From Cereibacter azotoformans (GTDB lineage: Bacteria; Pseudomonadota; Alphaproteobacteria; Rhodobacterales; Rhodobacteraceae), in assembly GCA_017599285.1 (NCBI GenBank), contig JAGFXX010000001.1, positions 2,694,501 through 2,758,500 on the forward strand: a stretch of 64,000 nucleotides of DNA. The letters run 5' to 3'. The translations under genes and the position numbers were made by a program. How positions within the stretch are numbered: the stretch's first letter is position 1; each line of letters starts with the position of its first letter. The notes under the pieces were generated by a model that did not search any database, was not told where the DNA came from, and was given only the letters and a program-made list of their open reading frames with translations. Positions 18,167 to 27,207 of this stretch are shown piece by piece.

Positions 18167-19756
18167 TTACTGGGACAGCGAGAGCCAGCGGGTCTGGTGG
18201 ACGTCGGGCAGGTTGTCCTCGTAGCCCTGCACCCGGTCCGAAACGAGCGCGCGCGAGGAGTAGGTGAGCAGCGGGATCGCCGGCACCTCGTCGAGCAGGA
18301 TCGTCTCGGCCTCGGCCATGATCTGTGCCCGCGCGTCGAGATCCTGGGTCTGGGCGGCCCTGTCCATCAGCGCGTCGTAATCGGCGTTCTCCCAGCGCGG
18401 ATAGTTGAAGGGCACGCCGCCCTCGAACAGGAACAGGAAGTTCTGCGGGTCGGAATAGTCGCCGATCCAGCCCGCGCGCACGATGTCGAAGGCGCCGCCT
18501 TCCTTGAGGTAGTTGAAGTAGTTCGTCCCCTCCATCTCGTTCAGCGTCGCGTTGATGCCGATGTTCTTCAGCATGTCGGCGATGGCGGTCATCGTGTTGC
18601 GATGGTTCTCGGACGAGTTGTAGGAGAGCTGCACGGTCAGGCTGCCCTCGGCCACGCCCGCTTCCTCGAGGAGCGCCTTGGCCCGGTCCTCGCGGTCGAG
18701 CAGATCCTCTTCGGCATAATCGAGCGAGGGAGGCGTCTCGACATAGTTCGAGATGCCCGGCGGGACGATCGAATAGCCGGACAGCATCGTCTCCTGCCAG
18801 ACCTGCTCGGCGATGAAGTCGCGGTCGAGCACGAGCGAGATCGCCTGACGCACGCGCTTGTCCTTGAGCGGGCTGCCGTCGGCGCCCTTCACCGGCAGGT
18901 AGTAGGTGCCGAGATAGGGCGCGATGCGCAGCTTCTCGCCGAGGTTCTGGCGCATGTAGCTCATCTGTTCGGCGGGCACGTCGGTGCAGATCTGCACCTC
19001 CTGCGCCTCGAAGCGCCGCAGGCAGGCCGAGCGATCCTCGAAGGGCACCCATTCGACGCGATCGACGGCGATGTCCTGCGCGCCGTGGAAATGTTCGTTC
19101 TTCTCCATCACGATGCGATCGTTCGGCACGAAGCTGACCAGCTTGTAGGCCCCGTTCGTGACCATCACGCCCGGCCGCGTGAAGTTCGCGCCTTCCGCCT
19201 CGACCGTCGCCGGATGCAGCGGCAGCGAGGACTGGTGCGTGAGCAGTTCGAGGAAGTAGGGGGTGGGCGCGTTCAGGGTGATTTGCAGCGTATGATCATC
19301 CACCGCCTCGACCCCCAGCTCTTCCGGGGTCATCTGGCCCGAGGCGACGGCTTCGGCGTTCAGGATCGGGTAGAGGATGTTGGCATAGACCGCCGCTGTC
19401 GCGGGCGTCACGATCCGGCGCAGCGCGAAGACGAAGTCGCCGGCCACCACCGGATCGCCGTTCGACCATTTCGCATCGTCGCGCAGCTTGAAGCTGTAGG
19501 TCAGACCATCCTCCGAGATCTCCCAGCTCTCGGCTACCCCCGGCACCACCTCGCCCCGCGCATCCTGCACCACGAGCCCCTCGTAGAGATCGTTCAGGAT
19601 CCGGCTCTCGGCCACGGTCGAGGTCAGGTGATGGTCGAGCGTCGCGGGATCGGTGTCGTTGCCCCGGACAAGGGTCACCTGCGCAGCGGCAGCGCCGGCG
19701 CCTGCAACGATCATCGCGAGAAGACAGGCCCCGGTGCGGAGCGGCAAGCGTGTCAT
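18167..19756 (-). CDS. oppA: Oligopeptide-binding periplasmic protein OppA
   Basis: Solute-binding protein delivering peptides to OppBC. 529 residues with a signal peptide (MTRLPLRTGACLLAMIVAGAGAAAAQ) and the SBP family 5 pattern: ESRILNDLYEGLVV, GVAESWEISEDGLTYSFKLR, KWSNGDPVVAGDFVFALRR, VTNGAYKLVSFVPNDRIV, and RQAISLVLDRDFI. The matches are closer to OppA/MppA than to DppA. ATG 19756 has GGAGG upstream. As first gene of the operon its 156-bp upstream gap should hold the operon promoter. Confidence 0.93.
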   Translation of the reverse strand: MTRLPLRTGACLLAMIVAGAGAAAAQVTLVRGNDTDPATLDHHLTSTVAESRILNDLYEGLVVQDARGEVVPGVAESWEISEDGLTYSFKLRDDAKWSNGDPVVAGDFVFALRRIVTPATAAVYANILYPILNAEAVASGQMTPEELGVEAVDDHTLQITLNAPTPYFLELLTHQSSLPLHPATVEAEGANFTRPGVMVTNGAYKLVSFVPNDRIVMEKNEHFHGAQDIAVDRVEWVPFEDRSACLRRFEAQEVQICTDVPAEQMSYMRQNLGEKLRIAPYLGTYYLPVKGADGSPLKDKRVRQAISLVLDRDFIAEQVWQETMLSGYSIVPPGISNYVETPPSLDYAEEDLLDREDRAKALLEEAGVAEGSLTVQLSYNSSENHRNTMTAIADMLKNIGINATLNEMEGTNYFNYLKEGGAFDIVRAGWIGDYSDPQNFLFLFEGGVPFNYPRWENADYDALMDRAAQTQDLDARAQIMAEAETILLDEVPAIPLLTYSSRALVSDRVQGYEDNLPDVHQTRWLSLSQ

Positions 19757-19912
19757 GGCGGGAAGTCCTCCGTGTTGGTCCTTCTGGTTGAATCGATCCT
19801 TCTGCATGTTTGCCCGCCGCCGGAAGATCGGATGCCGTCACGGCACCCCGGCATGAGCAAGATCTTGCCGGTCCCGGTGAACGACCTGCCGCGGCAGCGG
19901 TTCCCGACGCCC

Positions 19913-20836
19913 TCAGGCGGGCTGCTTCGGCAGGCGTGACAGGCTGAGCCCTTCGGCCGCCCTGAGATGGTTGTGAATGTCGGTGGCCGCGATCTCGGCC
20001 TGCGCCATGGCCACCGCGATCTGGTTGAGACCCGTCACCACGTCGCCCGCGGCCCAGACGCCCGGCAGTTCCGTGCGCTGGTGGGCATCGGTGCCGATCC
20101 GGCCGTCGGGCTGAAGGGCCATGCCCAGCGACCGGGGGAGGGCGGTCTGCGGATCGTTCCCGAGGCCGGCATAGAGCGTGTCGAACCGGCCGGGCTCGCC
20201 GTCCGCGAAATGAATGGTGACCCGCCGCCCTGCGGCCTCGATCCGCCGGATGGGGCGGCGGTCCACCCGCACCCCGGCATCGGCCAGCGGTCGATGCGAC
20301 GCCTCCGGCAGATCCTGACCCATCGAGACGAGCGTGATCCTCGGGGAGTAGCTGCGCAGGAAGAGCGCCTCGCTCACGGCGCAATCCTCGTGCCCCAGAA
20401 CGGCAATGCAATGGTCGATCACCTCGAACGCATCGCAGACCGGGCACTGCCGGATGAGCCCCTCGCGCACATGGCGCACCACGTCGGGCAGATCGGGCAG
20501 CCGGTCGCGGACCCCCGTCGCAAGGATGAGGTGGCGCGCCTCCAGTGGCCCCTGCTTCGTCTCGATCCGCCAGCCCCCATCCGGCAGGCGGCGCCCCGAC
20601 TCGGCCGCGAGGGGAGCAGGCGAGATGCCCAGCCGCCCCAGTTGTGCCCGCATCCGCGAGAGAAGCTCGGCGCCGCGGATGCCGTCGGGGAAGGCGGGAT
20701 GGTTGTGCGAGCGCGGGATCAGCGAGGCCCGGCTCTCGCCGCCGTCAAGCAGCAGGACGCTGCGCCGGAAGCGGGCGAGGAAGATGGCGGCGGTCAGGCC
20801 AGCGGGGCCGGCGCCCACGATGATGCAGTCGGCCAT
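19913..20836 (-). CDS. Thioredoxin-reductase-like NAD(P)/FAD oxidoreductase
   Basis: 307 residues with the FAD-binding GAGPAGL (8-14), a second nucleotide-binding [10 protein letters not shown] and the terminal FAD motif GVWAAGDVV. The pair C131 and C134 in CPVCD sits where thioredoxin reductases carry CATC, so a redox-active disulfide is likely. The NADPH-binding glycine loop is unusual (GHEDCAVSE rather than GGGDSA), as in the TrxR-like group whose partners are mostly unknown. Start at 20836 with GGGAGAG upstream. Single gene; substrate not assignable. Confidence 0.8.
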   Translation of the reverse strand: MADCIIVGAGPAGLTAAIFLARFRRSVLLLDGGESRASLIPRSHNHPAFPDGIRGAELLSRMRAQLGRLGISPAPLAAESGRRLPDGGWRIETKQGPLEARHLILATGVRDRLPDLPDVVRHVREGLIRQCPVCDAFEVIDHCIAVLGHEDCAVSEALFLRSYSPRITLVSMGQDLPEASHRPLADAGVRVDRRPIRRIEAAGRRVTIHFADGEPGRFDTLYAGLGNDPQTALPRSLGMALQPDGRIGTDAHQRTELPGVWAAGDVVTGLNQIAVAMAQAEIAATDIHNHLRAAEGLSLSRLPKQPA

Positions 20837-21032
20837 GTCGATCTGTCTCTCCCGATCCGGTCGGGGCGGACCTCGCCCCCGCAGCGTAAGCCGCAGCAAC
20901 CTCCGGGCCCGCGCGGCATGAGCCGCAGCAACCCCTAGAGCCTGCCATCGTTCCGACAAAAAATGTTCGTCCAATGTGAACCAAGTCGGGGTTCCGCGCG
21001 TTTCGCCGCCGGCGAGGATTGGGAAGAGCTTG

Positions 21033-21386
21033 ATGATTGCGGCAGAAGATCCGTTGCAGGACAGCGTGACGAGTGCGGCCAGGGTTCCTACGGATGTCAG
21101 ACTGATCGGGAGTGTGCGGGTAATGACCTGCGAGGCCTCTCCGATCGGCCCGCAACCGCCGCCTGCGGCCGGAGTCATGCTCCACCTCAGCCGCGATCCT
21201 CGGCGGCCTTTCGCCTCGAACGTGGTGCTGCTGGTCGATGAGGCCGGTGACGCGGTGGCCGAGATCCCGAGCCTTCCGGTGCGCGTGCTGGCGGCGCTTC
21301 TCGACAACGGCTGCCAGTCCCTTGCGCTTGTCGAGGAGAGCGGGCCCCGCCTCTCGGTGGGGATCCATCTGGCGGCCCCCTTCTGA
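21033..21386 (+). CDS. Hypothetical protein, possibly stress- or regulation-related small domain
   Basis: 117 residues if the ATG at 21033 (preceded by GGGAAGAG) is used; a GTG 57 bp earlier lacks a ribosome site. The C-terminal part ([54 protein letters not shown]) reads as a small alpha/beta domain; the N-terminal 50 residues are Pro-rich. No family recognised. Divergent from the flavoprotein gene and convergent with the helicase gene. Real coding status is likely but not certain. Confidence 0.5.
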   Translation: MIAAEDPLQDSVTSAARVPTDVRLIGSVRVMTCEASPIGPQPPPAAGVMLHLSRDPRRPFASNVVLLVDEAGDAVAEIPSLPVRVLAALLDNGCQSLALVEESGPRLSVGIHLAAPF

Positions 21387-21452
21387 ACAGGGGGCGCGCT
21401 TCACCCGAGGCGCAGGTTGCCGCCCGGGTGGGGGCGACAACCGTCTCGTTTC

Positions 21453-23747
21453 TCAGCCGCGCGGCTTTTTCGGAGGCGTGAAACGGCGGCTCGTGTCCGA
21501 GGCATCCGCGCGCGGTTTCCGCGGAGCGTCCTTCTTGGCGAAGTCCTTCTTGGCGCCCCCTTCGGCGCGCGGCTTTGCGGGCCGGTCGTCGCGCGCGCCC
21601 TTGTAGCCCGACGGACGGGCCGGGCGGGCATCCGGGCCGCGCTCGCGCGGGCCTGTCTCGTCCCGAGCCGGCTTGTCATGGGATTTGAAGCCCGCCGCCC
21701 GCGGCGCGCCCTCGCCGCGCGGCTTGCCGCGGGGGGCGTCGTCGCCGGCAGCACCGTGCGACTTGTAGCCGGTGGACCGGCCGGCCGTTCCGCCGTGCGA
21801 CTTGTAGCCGGCCGAGCGGCCGGTGCCCTCGGCCCGCGTGGCCGCGCCCTTGTAGGCGGGCCGCGCCGGACGTTCGCCCTGCGGCTGCCGCGGCTTGCGC
21901 CCCTCGTCAGAGCCCTCGCGGCGGGCGCCGGTGCCTTCCTGCATCTCGCGCTTCGCGACATGCCCGCTGTCCTCGCGCCGGGGGCGGGCGGGGCGGTCGT
22001 CGGGCGTCCAGCCGCTGCGCGGAGCCTCGTCCCGCTCCTCCTCGACGAAGCGCGAGGGCTTGGGCTGGTAAGGCGCCTTCTCGCGCCGCGGGGCCTCGTC
22101 CCGCGTGCGGGCCGTGCGCTCGGCGAAAGGCTTGCGCGGCGCGCGTTCCGGCCGCTCGAGCGAGGGTTCGCCCTCCAGCCGGACCATGCCCACGCCGGCC
22201 TCGATCTCGAGCGCGTCGCCGAACTTCTTGGCGGCCGCCTTGGCGATCTGGACGAAGGTCTGCTCCTGCTGGACGCGGATCGCGCCGATCTCGTTCTTGG
22301 TGACACCGCCCGCTTCGCAGATCTTGGGCAGCAGCCAGCGCGCCTCGGCGCGTCCGGTGTGGCCCACGCCCACCGAATACCAGACGGCCTCGCCGAACTC
22401 GCCCCGTTCGCGCGGCGCGCGCTGCGCGGGTTCGGGCGGGGCCACGTCCTGAAGCACCTCGGGCGCCGAACGCGCCTCGCGCCAGAGCCGCACGAAGGCC
22501 GACGCCATCTGCGCGGGGCCGAACCGCTCGAGCAGCTTCTCGGCCAGCGGCATCTCCTCGGACAGATCCTGCCCGAGCACCGGATGTTCGAGCAGCCGCG
22601 CGTCGTCGCGTTCCTGCACCTCGTCGGCCGAGGGCGGCTTGCCCCAGTCGGCCACGAGCTTCGCCCCGGACAGCAGCCGCTGCGCCTTGCGCACCTCGGA
22701 GGGCGCGGCGATCAGCACCGACACGCCCTTGGCGCCCGCGCGGCCGGTCCGGCCCGAGCGGTGCAGCAGCGTCTCGGAGTTGGTGGGCAGATCGGCGTGG
22801 ATCACCAGTTCGAGCCCCGGAAGGTCTATGCCGCGCGCGGCCACGTCGGTCGCGATGCAGACCCGCGCGCGCCCGTCGCGCAGCGCCTGCAGCGCATGGG
22901 TCCGCTCCTGCTGCGACAGCTCGCCCGAGAGCGCCACGACCTGAAAGCCGCGGTTGCCCATCCGCGCGAGAAGATGGTTCACCGCCATCCGCGTCTTGCA
23001 GAAGACGATCGCCGAGGGCGCCTCGTAGAAGCGCAGCACGTTGAAGATCGCATGTTCCCGGTCGCGCGCGCTGACGGTCAGGACGCGATACTCGATGTCG
23101 GCATGCTGCTTGCGCTCGCCCGCGGTCTGGATGCGGACGGCGTCCTGCTGGAACTCCTTGGCCAGCGCCTCGATCTCCTTCGGCACGGTGGCCGAGAACA
23201 TCAGCGTGCGGCGTTCCTCGGGGGCGGAGCCAAGGATGAACTCCAGATCCTCGCGGAAGCCGAGGTCGAGCATCTCGTCGGCCTCGTCCAGCACCACGGC
23301 GCGCAGGCCGGTCAGATCCAGCGAGCCGCGCTCGATATGGTCGCGCAGGCGGCCGGGGGTGCCGACGACGATATGGGCGCCGCGTTCGAGCGCCCTACGC
23401 TCGGTGCGGTAGTCCATGCCGCCGACGCAGGTGGCAATCTGGGCGCCGGCTTCGGCATAGAGCCAGCCAAGCTCGCGCGCGACCTGCAGCGCCAGCTCGC
23501 GGGTGGGGGCGATGGCAAGCGCGATCGGCGTGTCGGCGAACAGGAGCCGGTCGGCGCCCTGCAGGATCTGGTCGGCCACGGCGATGCCGAAGGCCACGGT
23601 CTTGCCCGAGCCGGTCTGGGCCGAGACGAGCGCGTCGCGTCCGGCCACGCCTTCGGCGAGCACGGCCTCCTGCACGGGGGTGAGGGACTCGTAGCCCTTG
23701 GCGGCAAGCGCCGCGGCCAGCGGCGCGGCAATATCGGTATGGGTCAT
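21453..23747 (-). CDS. DEAD-box RNA helicase with DbpA-type RNA-binding domain and repeat-rich tail
   Basis: ATP-dependent RNA unwinding, likely in ribosome assembly or mRNA decay. 764 residues with all DEAD motifs in order: Q motif (SLTPVQ), AQTGSGKT, PTRELALQ, VGTPGRL, VLDEADEML, SATVP, IVFCKTR, ATDVAARGIDLPGL and HRSGRTGRAG. A DbpA-like RRM (RWLLPKICEAGGVTKNEIGAI...FVQIAKAAAKKF) follows at about 480-560. The last ~200 residues are basic and disordered with repeats of G-(Y/F)-K-S-H and YKG. Start at 23747 (MTHTD); an in-frame codon 48 bp further out gives only Pro/Ala sequence. Related to CsdA/DeaD, but a symbol is not safe. Confidence 0.92.
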   Translation of the reverse strand: MTHTDIAAPLAAALAAKGYESLTPVQEAVLAEGVAGRDALVSAQTGSGKTVAFGIAVADQILQGADRLLFADTPIALAIAPTRELALQVARELGWLYAEAGAQIATCVGGMDYRTERRALERGAHIVVGTPGRLRDHIERGSLDLTGLRAVVLDEADEMLDLGFREDLEFILGSAPEERRTLMFSATVPKEIEALAKEFQQDAVRIQTAGERKQHADIEYRVLTVSARDREHAIFNVLRFYEAPSAIVFCKTRMAVNHLLARMGNRGFQVVALSGELSQQERTHALQALRDGRARVCIATDVAARGIDLPGLELVIHADLPTNSETLLHRSGRTGRAGAKGVSVLIAAPSEVRKAQRLLSGAKLVADWGKPPSADEVQERDDARLLEHPVLGQDLSEEMPLAEKLLERFGPAQMASAFVRLWREARSAPEVLQDVAPPEPAQRAPRERGEFGEAVWYSVGVGHTGRAEARWLLPKICEAGGVTKNEIGAIRVQQEQTFVQIAKAAAKKFGDALEIEAGVGMVRLEGEPSLERPERAPRKPFAERTARTRDEAPRREKAPYQPKPSRFVEEERDEAPRSGWTPDDRPARPRREDSGHVAKREMQEGTGARREGSDEGRKPRQPQGERPARPAYKGAATRAEGTGRSAGYKSHGGTAGRSTGYKSHGAAGDDAPRGKPRGEGAPRAAGFKSHDKPARDETGPRERGPDARPARPSGYKGARDDRPAKPRAEGGAKKDFAKKDAPRKPRADASDTSRRFTPPKKPRG

Positions 23748-24060
23748 GTATCTGCCAAATGGGGGACGCGCAGCGGCGCCCGGGTTGACGGCCAACCTTC
23801 TCCCATCGCGGCCAGGCCTCCTCGCCCGCCGTCCCGAGGTTCCGGGCCGTCCGGGGGCTCTACAGGATTCGGGCGGCCCTGTATAGCGGCTTGACCGCGA
23901 CGGGGCTGTCGCAGACCGATCGGACCGGGCCGGCGGAGGGTCGGCCCGTCCCTGCCAGGCATGCCTGCCGGTCTTTGCGGGGACGGCGCATGGTTTGCCT
24001 CTTGGCCTTTGCCGGACCGGCGCGCATATAGGGGCACCACGTCAGACGGAGGATGAACCC
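23748..24060. other. 313-bp divergent intergenic region
   Basis: Separates the helicase (leftward) from cnoX (rightward). It should hold both promoters, but I see no convincing -35/-10 pair or operator. GC-rich throughout; no gene with a ribosome site. Confidence 0.5.
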
Positions 24061-24975
24061 ATGCTCGGATTCGGTGACAAGCCCGCGAACGGCGCCGCTC
24101 CGAAGGGCGATCTCGTGAAGGACACGTCAGAAGCGACCTTCATGCAGGATGTGATCGACGCCAGCCGCGAAGTGCCGGTGATCGTCGATTTCTGGGCGCC
24201 CTGGTGCGGGCCCTGCAAGACCCTGGGACCGGCGCTCGAGGCCGCGGTGACGGCCGCCAAGGGCAAGGTCCGCATGGTCAAGGTCAACGTGGACGAGAAC
24301 CAGATGATCGCGGCGCAGCTGCGCATCCAGTCGATCCCGACCGTCTATGCCTTCTTTCAGGGCCAGCCGGTCGATGGCTTCCAGGGGGCGCTGCCGGCCT
24401 CGGAGGTGACGAAGTTCGTGGACAAGATCGCGGCCATGGGCGGCGATGGCGGTCTGGGCGACGCGCTGGCCGCGGCCGAGGAGATGCTGGCCGAAGGCGC
24501 CATCGTGGATGCGCTCGAGACTTTCGCCGCCATCCTCGGCGAAGAGCCCGAAAATGCTGCGGCCTATGCGGGCCTGATCCGCTGCCATCTGGCGGCCGGC
24601 GATCTGGATCAGGCCGAGGCCTATGCGGCGGCCGCCCCTGCCGCCATCGCCAAGGCCAAGGAGATCGAGGGCGCGCGCGCGCAGATCGAGCTGGCCCGGC
24701 AGGCCGCCAAGGCGGGGCCGGTGACCGAGCTGAGCCGGGCCGTCGAGGCGGATCCCGCCAACCATCAGGCGCGCTTCGACCTTGCGCTCGCGCTCCATGC
24801 CTCGGGCAAGGTCGAGGAGGCCGTGGACCAGCTTCTCGAACTGTTCCGCCGCGATCGCGAGTGGAACGAGGGCGCGGCGCGGACCCAGCTTTTCACCATC
24901 TTCGACGCGCTGAAGCCGACCGATCCGATCGTGCTGAAAGGGCGCCGGCGGCTGTCCTCGATGATATTTGCCTGA
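24061..24975 (+). CDS. cnoX: CnoX/YbbN-type thioredoxin-TPR chaperedoxin
   Basis: Holdase-type thioredoxin that protects unfolded proteins under oxidative stress and hands them to GroEL/DnaK. 304 residues: thioredoxin domain (about 20-130) with WAPWCGPCK, C49 and C52 forming a canonical redox pair, unlike E. coli CnoX which has SQHC, then a TPR-like helical region (about 140-300). The canonical CGPC suggests real reductase activity. ATG 24061 has GGAGG 8 nt upstream. First gene of an operon with a Lon-N protein and a Trm112-like protein. Confidence 0.88.
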   Translation: MLGFGDKPANGAAPKGDLVKDTSEATFMQDVIDASREVPVIVDFWAPWCGPCKTLGPALEAAVTAAKGKVRMVKVNVDENQMIAAQLRIQSIPTVYAFFQGQPVDGFQGALPASEVTKFVDKIAAMGGDGGLGDALAAAEEMLAEGAIVDALETFAAILGEEPENAAAYAGLIRCHLAAGDLDQAEAYAAAAPAAIAKAKEIEGARAQIELARQAAKAGPVTELSRAVEADPANHQARFDLALALHASGKVEEAVDQLLELFRRDREWNEGAARTQLFTIFDALKPTDPIVLKGRRRLSSMIFA

Positions 24976-25002
24976 ACGATGGGGCGCTCTAGTTCAGAGC
25001 CC

Positions 25003-25647
25003 ATGATCAAGCAGGCCGATCTTCCCGACGTCATTCCGGTGTTCCCGCTGCCCGGAGCCCTGCTCCTGCCGCGGGCACGCCTGCCCCTTCATATCTTCGA
25101 GCCGCGCTATCTGCAGATGCTCGAGGACACGCTGAAGACGCCGCAGCGGCTGATCGGCATGGTGCAGCCGCGCGACGTGCCCGGAGGCGCGGAGAAGCGC
25201 CTTCATGCCATCGGCTGCGCGGGCCGCCTGACGGGCTTTTCCGAAACCGAGGACGGGCGCTACATGATCACCCTCTCGGGCATCTCGCGGTTTCGCGTCC
25301 TGTCCGAGGTGCAGGGGTTCACGCCCTACCGCCGCTGCACCGTGGACTGGAGCGACTTCACCCGCGATCTGGGCCCGACCGAGTCTGACTGCGGCTTCCG
25401 GCGGGATGCCTTTCTCGAGCTGCTCGGGCGCTACTTCGCCGCGATGGAGCTTTCAACCGACTGGGGCAGCCTGCGCGAGGCCGAGGAAGAGCTTCTCATC
25501 AACTCGCTCTCGATGCTTTGCCCCTTCGATCCCGAGGACAAGCAGGCGCTGCTCGAGGCGCCGTCGCTGGAAACCCGGCGCGAGACGCTGGTGACGCTGA
25601 TCGAATTCGCCCTCAGGGGCGGCAATGGTGAAGAGGTGATGCAATGA
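25003..25647 (+). CDS. Lon N-terminal (substrate-binding) domain protein
   Basis: 214 residues made only of the Lon substrate-binding (LAN) domain: [28 protein letters not shown] is its signature start, then [35 protein letters not shown]. No ATPase or protease parts, as in the stand-alone LonN family of unknown function. ATG 25003 chosen because homologous proteins begin MI(R/K)xADLPD; an in-frame ATG at 24979 would add eight residues. 27 bp after cnoX and overlapping the Trm112-like gene by 4 bp (ATGA). Confidence 0.88.
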   Translation: MIKQADLPDVIPVFPLPGALLLPRARLPLHIFEPRYLQMLEDTLKTPQRLIGMVQPRDVPGGAEKRLHAIGCAGRLTGFSETEDGRYMITLSGISRFRVLSEVQGFTPYRRCTVDWSDFTRDLGPTESDCGFRRDAFLELLGRYFAAMELSTDWGSLREAEEELLINSLSMLCPFDPEDKQALLEAPSLETRRETLVTLIEFALRGGNGEEVMQ

Positions 25648-25823
25648 CCGAGTCCCCCCAGTTCGACCGCCGGATGCTCGAGGCGCTCGTCTGCCCCGTG
25701 TCCCAGTCGGGGCTGAGCTATGACGCCGAGCGGCAGGAGCTGGTGTCGCGCCAGGCTCGGCTGGCCTTTCCGATCCGCGACGGGATCCCGATCATGCTGG
25801 TGTCGGAAGCGCGCGAACTCTGA
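25644..25823 (+). CDS. Trm112 family protein (UPF0434-like), 59 residues
   Basis: Begins ATGA on the stop of the Lon-N gene. Sequence features ML(E)[36 protein letters not shown] fit the small Trm112/YcaR family; in this copy only one Cys of the usual zinc knuckle region remains (VCPVS), so zinc binding is doubtful. Trm112 proteins in other domains activate methyltransferases; the bacterial role is unclear. Confidence 0.85.
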   Translation: MTESPQFDRRMLEALVCPVSQSGLSYDAERQELVSRQARLAFPIRDGIPIMLVSEAREL

Positions 25824-25845
25824 CCCGCGGGGCCTTGGGCCGGCG

Positions 25846-25882
25846 CCGGGGGCTGTCTGCCCCCGGACCCCCGAGGATATTT
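25846..25882. terminator. GC hairpin with CCCCCGAGGATATTT tail, convergent terminator
   Basis: Perfect 8-bp stem CCGGGGGC (25846-25853) / GCCCCCGG (25859-25866) with loop TGTCT, followed by ACCCCCGAGGATATTT. It sits between the convergent Trm112-like and UbiH-type genes. The same hairpin-plus-tail sequence recurs, to my recollection, in many Rhodobacter intergenic regions, so it may be a dispersed element used as terminator. Confidence 0.7.
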
Positions 25883-25898
25883 GGGCAGAGTGAAAGGC

Positions 25899-27125
25899 TC
25901 AGATCGGGCGGCCCTGGAGCAGCCGGGGGAGATCCCCCGTGAGACCGGCGGCCTGCCGGATGAAGCCGCGGCGCAGGCCCGGAACGGCGTTCACGATTCC
26001 CATGCCGAGGTCACGCCCCGCCCTCAGGATCGGATTGTCGTTCGAGAACAGACTGTTGACCATGTCCATTCCCAGCGCGAGCGCGGTGGCGTCGAAGCGG
26101 CGCCATTGTTGGTAGCGGTCAAGGACGAGCGGAGAGCCGACGTCTTCTCCGCGGCGGGCGGCGAGGGTCAGCACTTCGGCCAGGGCCGCCACATCGCGCA
26201 GGCCGAGGTTCAGCCCCTGGCCCGCGATCGGGTGGACGCCGTGGGCGGCGTCGCCCACCAGCGCCACGCGCGGCGCCACGAAGCTGTGGGCAAGCGACAG
26301 CGAGAGCGGATAGGTGAACCGCTCGCCGGCGAGGGAGATGGCGCCCAGGAAGTCGCCGAACCGCGGCCGGAGGGCGGTGAGATAGTCCGCGTCCGGCAGG
26401 CGCTGGATCTCGGCCGCGGCGGCGTCGCTCTCGCTCCAGACGATCGAGGAGCGGTTGCCGGGCAGCGGAAGGATGGCCAGCGGACCCGAGGGGAGGAAAT
26501 ACTGCCAGGCGGTGCCCTCGTGCGGGCGCTCGTGCTCGATCGCCGCGACGAGGGCGGTCTGGCCGTAGCCCCAGCCGGTGCGGCGGATGCCGGCGCGGCG
26601 CGCCGTGCCGCTCTGCCGTCCGTCGCAGCCCACGAGCAGCCGTCCCGAGAGGTGCGCTCCGGTCGAGAGGGTGATGGTGACGCCGCTCGCACCCACCTCC
26701 TGCGCCTCGACCGTGGCGCCCGAGATCAGGCGGATGCGCGGCTCGGCCTCCATCGCGGCGAGGAAGGCGGCGTAGAGAAAACGGTCCTCGAGCAGGTAGC
26801 CCATCGGCCCCTCCTCGATCTCGGCATGGTCGAAGGCCAGCACGAAGGGCGAGGGGCCGGTGGCGGTGGTGCCGTCCGAGGTCACGACCCGCAGGATCGG
26901 CTGGGCGCGGGGCGCAAGCCCGTCCCAGAGGCCGAGCGCCGCAAGCAGCCGCTGCGAGGCCAGCGCCAGCGCATAGGCGCGCCCGTCAAAGCCGGGCTCG
27001 GCGCGCTGGGGGGCGGGCCGCCCATCCACCACCGTCACGGAAAATCCGTTCCGCGCCAGCGCGAGGGCCAGAGCGGGGCCGTTCAGCCCGCCTCCGGCGA
27101 TGAGGATGTCGGCATCTTGGGTCAT
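25899..27125 (-). CDS. UbiH/UbiF-type FAD-dependent ubiquinone biosynthesis hydroxylase
   Basis: Flavoprotein monooxygenase that hydroxylates the ring during ubiquinone synthesis. 408 residues: N-terminal FAD motif LIAGGGLNGPALALALARNG, the central CDGRQSGTARRAGI segment, and the second FAD motif ALVGDAAHGVHPIAGQGLNLGLRD characteristic of UbiH/F/I. Which ring position it acts on cannot be told. The ATG at 27125 was taken; a TTG 9 bp upstream is the other choice. Divergent from the amidase. Confidence 0.9.
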   Translation of the reverse strand: MTQDADILIAGGGLNGPALALALARNGFSVTVVDGRPAPQRAEPGFDGRAYALALASQRLLAALGLWDGLAPRAQPILRVVTSDGTTATGPSPFVLAFDHAEIEEGPMGYLLEDRFLYAAFLAAMEAEPRIRLISGATVEAQEVGASGVTITLSTGAHLSGRLLVGCDGRQSGTARRAGIRRTGWGYGQTALVAAIEHERPHEGTAWQYFLPSGPLAILPLPGNRSSIVWSESDAAAAEIQRLPDADYLTALRPRFGDFLGAISLAGERFTYPLSLSLAHSFVAPRVALVGDAAHGVHPIAGQGLNLGLRDVAALAEVLTLAARRGEDVGSPLVLDRYQQWRRFDATALALGMDMVNSLFSNDNPILRAGRDLGMGIVNAVPGLRRGFIRQAAGLTGDLPRLLQGRPI

Positions 27126-27207
27126 GCGGGCCAATATGGCCGGGCGCGCGGGATTGTCCAGCCATGGCGCGGCGGTTACGGTTCCCGCGCGGGGCAGGGA
27201 GAGCGCG

